A stretch of DNA of 5,417 nucleotides, from assembly GCA_905236975.1 (NCBI GenBank), contig CAJOQU010000078.1:1-5417 (forward strand), given 5' to 3'. Positions 1 through 4,206 of this stretch are shown in pieces. The notes beneath the pieces are model-generated. The model was not told where the DNA came from and did not search any database. It was given only the letters and a program-made list of their open reading frames with translations. Made by a program: the position numbers and the translations under genes. Source of the stretch: an uncultured Clostridia bacterium (lineage in GTDB: Bacteria; Bacillota; Clostridia; Oscillospirales; Acutalibacteraceae). The first letter of the stretch is position 1, and each line of letters opens with the position of its first letter.

Positions 1-392
1 ACATCACGGCTGACGAAGCCGTCACCCGGGACTTAGAGGCTGTGGTGCTGCCCGGCGGCATGCCCGGTACCCTGAATTTAGAAAAAAGCCCGGCGGTGCA
101 AGCGTTTTTAGAATATGCACACGAGCAAGACTTGTTGATCGCCGCCATTTGCGCCGCGCCCTCGGTTTTAGGGCACAAGGGGTATTTAAAAGGCAAGCGT
201 GCCACCTGCTACCCCGGTTTTGAAAAGGATTTGACCGGCGCACAGCCCACCGGCGAACCGGTTGTGAAGGACGGCAATATTTTGACCGCATACGGCGCGG
301 GCGCGGCCTTTGCCTTTGGGTTGGCTTTGCTTGCGGCGCTGAAAGGGCAGGAAACCGCCAATGCGATCCGGCAGGGCATGAAGATCAGCTAA
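1..392 (+). CDS. DJ-1/PfpI family protein, 3' part
   Basis: This is the C-terminal part of a gene whose start lies before the window; the reading frame begins at base 3 and ends with TAA at 390-392. The visible 129 residues show the DJ-1/ThiJ/PfpI fold signature: a VVLPGGMPGT strand-loop, then IAAICAAPSVLG with the nucleophile-elbow cysteine (codon 150-152), then a CYPGFEKDL segment and a VVKDGNILTAYGAGAAFAF segment matching the family's DGNIITxxGxGxAxxF C-terminal motif. Family members are small cytosolic proteins of about 180-190 residues, linked to oxidative stress, glyoxalase-like or deglycase chemistry; the exact activity is disputed and cannot be set from sequence. The conserved N-terminal acidic residue is outside the window. 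A 117-nt gap separates it from mltG, so cotranscription is possible but unproven. The family call is firm; the substrate is unknown. Confidence 0.93.
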   Translation, partial: ITADEAVTRDLEAVVLPGGMPGTLNLEKSPAVQAFLEYAHEQDLLIAAICAAPSVLGHKGYLKGKRATCYPGFEKDLTGAQPTGEPVVKDGNILTAYGAGAAFAFGLALLAALKGQETANAIRQGMKIS

Positions 393-458
393 ACCGTTGA
401 GCCCCTTTCAAAGCCTGCCGCGGAAGTACCAAAAACACGAAAAACAGTCGATCCGGCG

Positions 459-487
459 GTGAAAATCGCGCCTGCCGGCTGTATAAA
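459..487 (+). promoter_or_regulatory. Possible promoter for mltG-trhP
   Basis: GTGAAA at 459-464 (4 of 6 matches to TTGACA) is spaced 17 nt from TATAAA at 482-487 (5 of 6 matches to TATAAT). Transcription would start near 494 and give a very short leader of about 16 nt that still contains the mltG ribosome site. The -35 match is weak, so read-through from the DJ-1 gene is an alternative. Confidence 0.4.
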
Positions 488-498
488 AAATCATGTTC

Positions 499-503
499 GG
501 AGA
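499..503 (+). promoter_or_regulatory. Ribosome binding site that sets the mltG start
   Basis: GGAGA lies 6 nt before the ATG at 510. It favours this start over the in-frame upstream start at 459, which has no comparable site and would add 17 residues that do not resemble an MltG N terminus. Confidence 0.75.
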
Positions 504-509
504 ATTTTT

Positions 510-1682
510 ATGAACGAAAACGAAAACAAAAACGAATCCCCCTCCCCTGTCGAGCAGGATGATTTTATCATCGGCAAAGGCTTTTCCATTGACTCGTCGG
601 AACCGCGGGAGGAGCTTCCCCGTTCCCACAAGCGCAACAAGAAAAACTCGGGCGGCCTTGTCAAAAACCTGATCTGGATCTTTCTCATCATCATCATTTC
701 GGTGGGGTTGGCCTTTGGTGTGATCTACGCCGGGGCGGATTACATGGGCATCGGCTTCGGCCGCGGCGAGGAATGCGTGATCGAAGTACAGAAGGGTTCT
801 TCGACCCAAAGCATCGCCGCCACGCTCAAAGAATCGGGCGCGGTGAAAATTCCCCTTTTATTCCGCCTGTATGCCAAATTTAAACATTTTGATGTACAGT
901 TCCAGTACGGGGTATACCATTTCAACACCGAATCGGGGTATGAGGCCATCGCCCAAATGCTGATGGAGGAGGGCGCGCGCGCCGAAAGCGTGACCGTGAC
1001 TATCCCCGAAATGTCCACCATTGACGATATGGCCAAAATTTTAGAAGAAAACGGCGTTTGCTCCTCGTCTGATTTTATCGGCGAGGTTCAGCACGGCAGC
1101 TTCGGCTATGATTTTGTGAAAGACATTCCCGATCAAATGGTCTATTACCGGCTGGAGGGCTACCTTTTCCCCGAGACCTATGACTTTTATTGCTACGATT
1201 CCAAGGAATGCGCCCATTTGGCAGTGGAAAAAATGCTCAAAACGCTGGACGAAAAACTGACCGGCGAGGTGCGCGCCAAGATTTCCTCGAGTGGTTACAC
1301 CCTGCACGAGGTCATGACCATGGCCTCCATTGTGGAGTTGGAAGCAGGCGGCAGCCCGGACGAGGCGACCAAGGTCGCGGCGGTCTTTTACAACCGTTTA
1401 AAGAGCGATGATTTCCAAAAACTGGAGTCCTCTCCCACCAAAAAATACCCCTACGGTTCCGGCAAGTATGACACCTACCAGTGCATTGGCCTGCCGCCCG
1501 GCCCCCTTTGCGCACCCAGCCTCAAGTCCATTTCAGCGGCGGTCGAGCCGGAGGAAAATTTTGATTATTACTTCTTTGTGACCGACGCGCATATGGCGTT
1601 TTACTTCAACAAAACACTGACTGAACACAACAACACCATCGCACGCCTGATAAGGGAGAACAACTGGATTGGCGATCAATAA
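510..1682 (+). CDS. mltG: Endolytic murein transglycosylase MltG (YceG family)
   Basis: MltG is an inner-membrane lytic transglycosylase that cuts nascent peptidoglycan strands inside the chain, releasing them from the synthesis machinery and influencing glycan length. The 390-residue protein has a hydrophilic, charged cytoplasmic N terminus (1-52), one membrane helix (about 54-77, LIWIFLIIIISVGLAFGVIY), a LysM-like region (about 88-160) and the catalytic YceG domain (about 165-385). Diagnostic motifs are YRLEGYLFPETYDF (213-226), ASIVELEAG (272-280) with the expected catalytic Glu at 276 (codon 1335-1337), AAVFYNRL (290-297), GLPPGP (327-332) and FYFNKTLTEHN (364-374). The usual L-x-S-D-x-T segment reads LESSPT here, so the Asp is a Ser. 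The length is normal for the family. The gene overlaps the next by 14 nt, suggesting translational coupling. In Bacillus subtilis the orthologue yrrL also precedes U32-family genes. Confidence 0.96.
   Translation: MNENENKNESPSPVEQDDFIIGKGFSIDSSEPREELPRSHKRNKKNSGGLVKNLIWIFLIIIISVGLAFGVIYAGADYMGIGFGRGEECVIEVQKGSSTQSIAATLKESGAVKIPLLFRLYAKFKHFDVQFQYGVYHFNTESGYEAIAQMLMEEGARAESVTVTIPEMSTIDDMAKILEENGVCSSSDFIGEVQHGSFGYDFVKDIPDQMVYYRLEGYLFPETYDFYCYDSKECAHLAVEKMLKTLDEKLTGEVRAKISSSGYTLHEVMTMASIVELEAGGSPDEATKVAAVFYNRLKSDDFQKLESSPTKKYPYGSGKYDTYQCIGLPPGPLCAPSLKSISAAVEPEENFDYYFFVTDAHMAFYFNKTLTEHNNTIARLIRENNWIGDQ
1654..1658 (+). promoter_or_regulatory. Ribosome binding site supporting the TTG start
   Basis: GGGAG (within AAGGGAGAA) sits inside the last codons of mltG, 10 nt before the TTG at 1669. 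No ATG or GTG lies between it and the conserved PELLCPAGDL start of the U32 domain, so TTG is the only sensible initiation codon. Confidence 0.7.
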
Positions 1683-2889
1683 CATTCCTGAACTTTTGTG
1701 CCCCGCCGGCGACCTTGTTCGCTTAAAAACGGCGGTCGATTACGGCGCCGACGCGGTGTATCTGGCCGGGGAGGAATTCGGCATGCGCACGGCCGCCTCC
1801 AACTTTGGGGAGGAAGATTTGCAGCAGGGCGTTGCCTACGCCCATGCACACGGCGTGAAGGTGCATGTGGCCTGCAATACCATCCCCCATAACGAAGAAC
1901 TGCCGCGTCTGCCCGCTTTTTTGCAAATGCTTGATCGCCTTGGCGTGGATGCGATCATCGCCGCTGATCTTGGCACCGTTGAGGCGGTGAAAACCTACGC
2001 GCCCCGGTGCGATCTGCATATTTCAGTGCAGGCGGGCATTTGCAATTATGCCGCGGCGAACGCCTTTTTCCGCCTTGGAGCCAAACGGATCGTATTGGCG
2101 CGGGAACTATCCCTTGCCGAGATTGCCGAGATTCGCGCCAAAACGCCCAAAGAACTGGAATTAGAGGTCTTTGCACACGGCGCTATGTGTGTTTCCTATT
2201 CAGCCAGATGTCTGCTTTCGTCTTATATGACCGGGCGTGACGCCAACCGCGGTGATTGCGCACAGCCCTGCCGCTGGAGCTATTCCCTCATGGAAGAAAC
2301 GCGCCCCGGCCGGTATTTTGATATCACTGAGACCGAAAAAGGCACCTATATTCTGAACGCCAACGACCTTTGCATGGCCGCACATCTTGATAAGCTTGCC
2401 GCCTGCGGGGTGAACAGCCTTAAAATCGAAGGCCGTGCAAAATCACAGTATTATGTGGCGGTAACCGCCAACGCCTATCGCGGCGCGCTGGACAGCCTGC
2501 GGGACAATCAGCCGTGGCACCTGCCCGATTGGGCCGCCGAGGAGCTGAATAAGATCAGCCACCGCCCCTATTCGACCGGCTTTTATTTCGGTGACCCGCA
2601 ACATGCGCAAACCTACGAAAGCGCCGGTTATATGCGCGATTACGCCGTAGCCGCCACGGTGGACGGATATGAAAACGGTTGCATTGTGGCCACTTTGAAA
2701 AATAAATTTTCACGGGGGCAGCTGCTTGACTGCTTAGAGCCGAAATGCCAGCCGTTTCTCCTGCGGGCGGAGCAACTGTTTGACCAAGACGACCGGCCGA
2801 TTGACGTTGCTCCCCGCCCGATGATGACGGTCAAAATCCCCTTTTCGCGTCCGATCCCTCCCGGCGCCATGCTGCGTATGAAGCAATGA
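1669..2889 (+). CDS. trhP: U32 peptidase-family protein, TrhP/YrrO type (tRNA U34 hydroxylation)
   Basis: This 406-residue cytosolic protein is a full-length U32 family member. It opens with PELLCPAGDLVRLKTAVDYG and GADAVYLAG (an alpha/beta-barrel start), then carries the U32 signature EVFAHGAMCVSYSARCLLSSYMTGR at 166-190 and NRGDCAQPCRW at 193-203. NANDLC (230-235) and LKIEGRAKSQYY (251-262) follow, and a small C-terminal domain spans about 320-406. Cys174, Cys181, Cys197 and Cys235 match the pattern that holds an iron-sulfur cluster in relatives such as UbiU; Cys201 is an extra conserved cysteine. Although named peptidases, TrhP proteins (E. coli YegQ, B. subtilis YrrN/YrrO) are known to act in prephenate-dependent formation of 5-hydroxyuridine at wobble position 34 of tRNA. 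Length and the mltG neighbour favour this role over RlhA (much longer) or UbiU/UbiV (shorter). No trmR (yrrM) methyltransferase gene sits between it and mltG. Translation starts at TTG. Family call firm; exact substrate inferred. Confidence 0.92.
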   Translation: MAINNIPELLCPAGDLVRLKTAVDYGADAVYLAGEEFGMRTAASNFGEEDLQQGVAYAHAHGVKVHVACNTIPHNEELPRLPAFLQMLDRLGVDAIIAADLGTVEAVKTYAPRCDLHISVQAGICNYAAANAFFRLGAKRIVLARELSLAEIAEIRAKTPKELELEVFAHGAMCVSYSARCLLSSYMTGRDANRGDCAQPCRWSYSLMEETRPGRYFDITETEKGTYILNANDLCMAAHLDKLAACGVNSLKIEGRAKSQYYVAVTANAYRGALDSLRDNQPWHLPDWAAEELNKISHRPYSTGFYFGDPQHAQTYESAGYMRDYAVAATVDGYENGCIVATLKNKFSRGQLLDCLEPKCQPFLLRAEQLFDQDDRPIDVAPRPMMTVKIPFSRPIPPGAMLRMKQ

Positions 2890-2893
2890 AAGT

Positions 2894-2907
2894 TTACAAA
2901 TTTGTAA
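2894..2907. repeat. 14-bp perfect palindrome, possible operator
   Basis: TTACAAATTTGTAA is a perfect inverted repeat starting 4 nt after the trhP stop codon. Its centre is about 60 bp before the predicted start site of the downstream promoter, a place typical of activator sites. Its inner CAAATTT recurs at 2917-2923, exactly 20 bp later. It is AT-only except for one C and one G, so chance in AT-rich DNA or an UP-element role cannot be excluded, and no regulator family can be named. Confidence 0.4.
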
Positions 2908-2924
2908 TTATTTATTCAAATTTA

Positions 2925-2953
2925 TTGACAATTTCTTTTATTTCCCATATAAT
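2925..2953 (+). promoter_or_regulatory. Perfect-consensus sigma-A promoter of the DUF4234 gene
   Basis: TTGACA (2925-2930) and TATAAT (2948-2953) both match the housekeeping sigma consensus at all 12 positions with the ideal 17-nt spacer, inside a strongly AT-rich stretch. The start site should lie near 2960, leaving a leader of about 180 nt before the ATG at 3140. Confidence 0.9.
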
Positions 2954-2958
2954 AAAAG

Positions 2959-3139
2959 AAATTCACCGCATCGCTTCCAAAGATTGTGCGGCGGAATTTT
3001 AAAAACGGCGTGCAGGGGTCACGTCAAAAAATGGCGCCTGCCACACGCCGAATTGTGGCAATTGCGGCACGCAGATTCGACCGTCTTTTTGAAAGAATGT
3101 TCGGTCACAGGCATGCCCAGGAAAGGATTTGGTGTTTTT
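2959..3139 (+). promoter_or_regulatory. Structured 5' leader with competing hairpins
   Basis: Four stems can be drawn by eye. P1 pairs AAATTC (2959-2964) with GAATTT (2994-2999) and CCGCA (2966-2970) with TGCGG (2987-2991). P2 pairs CGGCGTG (3006-3012) with CACGCCG (3044-3050), extended by CAGG (3013-3016) with CCTG (3037-3040). P3 pairs TGCCACA (3039-3045) with TGTGGCA (3054-3060) and cannot coexist with P2. P4 pairs GACCG (3079-3083) with CGGTC (3102-3106), plus TCTTT (3084-3088) with AAAGA (3092-3096). An imperfect tandem repeat, AATTGTGGCA then AATTGCGGCA, spans 3051-3069. The ribosome site GAAAGGA (3121-3127) follows, 12 nt from the ATG. I recognise no known riboswitch consensus. It could be a cis-regulatory RNA or a leader without regulatory function. 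Confidence 0.45.
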
Positions 3140-3580
3140 ATGGATCAATCAGTCAACGTACAACAACCCGTTAATGCCCCCATTCGGCAATTGAGAACCA
3201 ACCGCGGCCTTCTCAAATTTCTGCTTTTGAGTCTCATTACCTTTGGCATTTACGGCATTGTGGTCATGTCACATATTTCGGAAGAAATCAATCTGGTCGC
3301 TTCTCCGCATGACGGCAAAAAGACCATGCACTATTGTTTGGTATACTTTATTTTCTCCTGGCTGACCTTTGGCATTGTGCCGCTGGTATGGACACATCGC
3401 CTTTGCAGCCGCATGGGCAATGAGCTGAAACGCCGCAGCATTGATTACAATTTCGGCGCGGCTACCTTCTGGCTGTGGGGCATTTTGGGCAGCCTCATTG
3501 TGGTTGGCCCCTTTGTTTACGGCCATAAGTTCTTCAAGGCACAAAACCTCATCAACGCGGATTATAACGCAAAAGGCTGA
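3140..3580 (+). CDS. DUF4234-type small membrane protein
   Basis: This 146-residue protein has a short polar N terminus (1-22) and three likely membrane segments: about 24-46 (LLKFLLLSLITFGIYGIVVM), 64-86 (HYCLVYFIFSWLTFGIVPLVW) and 107-128 (AATFWLWGILGSLIVVGPFVY). The pattern R-x-LLKF-LLLSLITFGIYGI, then a second copy-like SWLTFGIVPLVW followed by a charged stretch, and a final GPF-x-x-x-HKFFKAQN-LN-like end, is what I know from DUF4234 proteins: membrane proteins of unknown function common in Clostridia, with a repeated SxxTxGIY-like motif. ATG 3140 is chosen because GAAAGGA lies just upstream and the hydrophobic domain starts soon after. In-frame starts at 2984 and 3113 lack a good ribosome site. 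The gene is monocistronic, between its own promoter and a terminator. No function can be given. Confidence 0.85.
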   Translation: MDQSVNVQQPVNAPIRQLRTNRGLLKFLLLSLITFGIYGIVVMSHISEEINLVASPHDGKKTMHYCLVYFIFSWLTFGIVPLVWTHRLCSRMGNELKRRSIDYNFGAATFWLWGILGSLIVVGPFVYGHKFFKAQNLINADYNAKG

Positions 3581-3587
3581 ACATAAC

Positions 3588-3628
3588 ACAAGTACCCGGC
3601 GGCTGTCCACGCGACAGCCGCTTGTTTT
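3588..3628 (+). terminator. Intrinsic terminator of the DUF4234 gene
   Basis: GCGGCTGTC (3599-3607) pairs perfectly with GACAGCCGC (3613-3621) around the 5-nt loop CACGC, followed by TTGTTTTGT. The flanking ACAAG (3588-3592) can partly pair with CTTGT at the base. It starts 18 nt after the DUF4234 stop codon by the GC-rich stem. Confidence 0.92.
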
Positions 3629-3640
3629 GTAAAATTATGC

Positions 3641-3669
3641 TTTACTTTTTCAAATAAATGTGTTATACT
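3641..3669 (+). promoter_or_regulatory. Extended -10 promoter of rpsO
   Basis: TTTACT (3641-3646, 4 of 6 matches) and TATACT (3664-3669, 5 of 6 matches) are 17 nt apart, with the TG of an extended -10 at 3661-3662 (TGT before TATACT). The start site should be near 3676, giving an rpsO leader of about 90 nt. Confidence 0.8.
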
Positions 3670-3679
3670 ATATTCGCTG

Positions 3680-3742
3680 CCGTGTACTATGCTTCAGGCG
3701 TCTGCCCAATGGGAATCACATGACCTGCCGCTTGGTTCACGG
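3680..3742 (+). promoter_or_regulatory. rpsO leader hairpin, candidate S15 autoregulation site
   Basis: The leader folds into one long imperfect stem: CCGTG (3680-3684) with CACGG (3738-3742), ACTA (3686-3689) with TGGT (3733-3736, including one U-G wobble), GC (3691-3692) with GC (3730-3731), and CAGG (3695-3698) with CCTG (3724-3727), capped by a small CCC/GGG hairpin (3705-3713). G3734 opposite U3688 next to G3735 opposite C3687 recreates the GU/GC step that S15 recognises in 16S rRNA helix 22. The stem ends 10 nt before the ribosome site. S15 repression of its own mRNA is known in several bacteria with differing leader folds; here it is inferred. Confidence 0.5.
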
Positions 3743-3766
3743 AAAAAGTTTAAAGGAGTGAAAACC

Positions 3767-4030
3767 ATGACCAAAGATCAAAAACAGCAGATTATTCAGG
3801 ATTATGCCGTTCACGAAGGTGATACCGGTTCCCCTGAGGTGCAGATTGCCCTTTTGACCAACCGCATCAACGAACTGAACGCCCACCTGAAGGTCCATCC
3901 GAAGGATCGCCATTCTTATCGCGGGCTTTTAAAAATGGTCGGTCACAGAAGAAACCTGTTGGCTTACCTGCAAAAGAACGATATTGAACGGTATCGTGCT
4001 GTCATTAAAAAGCTCGGCATTCGTAAGTAA
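3767..4030 (+). CDS. rpsO: 30S ribosomal protein S15
   Basis: S15 is a primary binder of the central domain of 16S rRNA and helps form the small-subunit platform and an intersubunit bridge. The 87-residue product matches the usual 88-89 almost end to end: an MTKDQKQQII N terminus, DTGSPEVQIALLTNRINELN (19-38), HLKVHPKDRHSYRGLL (40-55), MVGHRRNLLAYL (57-68) and the end KKLGIRK. Residues expected to touch rRNA are present: Thr20, Gly21, Gln26 and Arg33 for the GU/GC site, and His40, Asp47 and Ser50 for the three-way junction. The ATG at 3767 is chosen over an upstream in-frame start because AAGGAG (3753-3758) is 8 nt before it and the family begins here. It has its own promoter and is followed by a strong hairpin before pnp, the standard partner gene. 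Confidence 0.98.
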   Translation: MTKDQKQQIIQDYAVHEGDTGSPEVQIALLTNRINELNAHLKVHPKDRHSYRGLLKMVGHRRNLLAYLQKNDIERYRAVIKKLGIRK

Positions 4031-4041
4031 TTTATGCAGTA

Positions 4042-4080
4042 AAGGCAGACCGACTGTGCATGTTCGGTCTGCCTTATTGT
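4042..4080 (+). terminator. Hairpin terminator after rpsO (possibly leaky)
   Basis: AAGGCAGACCGA (4042-4053) pairs perfectly over 12 bp with TCGGTCTGCCTT (4064-4075) around a 10-nt loop. The downstream tract is ATTGTAATAAT rather than a clean T run, so it may terminate only partly and also protect the rpsO 3' end, letting some transcripts continue into pnp. Confidence 0.8.
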
Positions 4081-4086
4081 AATAAT
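4078..4086 (+). promoter_or_regulatory. Possible extended -10 promoter for pnp
   Basis: TGTAATAAT has the TG of an extended -10 followed by AATAAT, a 5 of 6 match to TATAAT. No convincing -35 is seen at 17 nt, as that place falls in the terminator loop. Transcription would begin near 4093, just before the long leader hairpin. It could equally be only the AT-rich terminator tail. Confidence 0.3.
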
Positions 4087-4100
4087 ATCAATGTCAAAAG

Positions 4101-4180
4101 AAGAGAGTCTGCGGTTTAGCGGTAAATCGGGCGCCCGATCACGATCGGGCATCGGATTTATTGCTAACCAAGGGTCTCTT
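4101..4180 (+). promoter_or_regulatory. Long hairpin in the pnp leader, candidate processing or autoregulation element
   Basis: An 80-nt stem-loop fills the spacer just before the pnp ribosome site. The outer stem is AAGAGA (4101-4106) with TCTCTT (4175-4180). The middle stem is GGTTTAGC (4113-4120) with GCTAACC (4163-4169) with one bulged T, stacked on GGTAAATC (4121-4128) with GATTTATT (4155-4162, two G-U pairs). The apex is GCCCGAT (4133-4139) with ATCGGGC (4144-4150) around loop CACG. A second ATCGGGC at 4126-4132 forms a perfect 14-bp palindrome with the apex 5' arm and offers an alternative pairing. About 28 pairs are possible. In E. coli a long double-stranded pnp leader is cut by RNase III and used for PNPase autoregulation; this resembles it by position and shape only. 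Confidence 0.65.
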
Positions 4181-4206
4181 TCAAAACAAAAAAAGGAGAT
4201 CAAATC

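Noticed and set aside
444..482. Hairpin (ACAG, CCGGC, GG with CC, GCCGG, CTGT) as a terminator of the DJ-1 gene
   Set aside because: On the + strand it is followed by ATAAAAAATC, with no T run. T runs follow it only on the minus strand, where no gene ends nearby, and it overlaps the candidate mltG promoter.
459..509. Longer mltG start adding 17 residues
   Set aside because: No ribosome site precedes 459, while GGAGA lies 6 nt before the ATG at 510, and the extra residues do not resemble a family N terminus.
408..1307. Minus-strand ORFs opposite mltG (133, 98 and 88 codons)
   Set aside because: They mirror a well-conserved + strand gene; the sequence FVFVFVFV is simply the complement of the MNENENKNES-coding stretch.
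2891..2920. AT-only palindrome as a terminator of mltG-trhP
   Set aside because: The stem is only A-T apart from one C-G pair per arm and has no real loop; it would be too weak for intrinsic termination. No other terminator for this unit was seen.
2984..3139. N-terminal extension of the DUF4234 protein by 52 residues, and an arginine-rich ORF in another frame (2986-3174)
   Set aside because: Neither has a ribosome site. Both run through the structured leader, and the DUF4234 family does not need the extension.
3689..3766. Upstream in-frame extension of rpsO
   Set aside because: S15 starts at MTKDQK, with AAGGAG 8 nt upstream; the extension would read through the leader hairpin.
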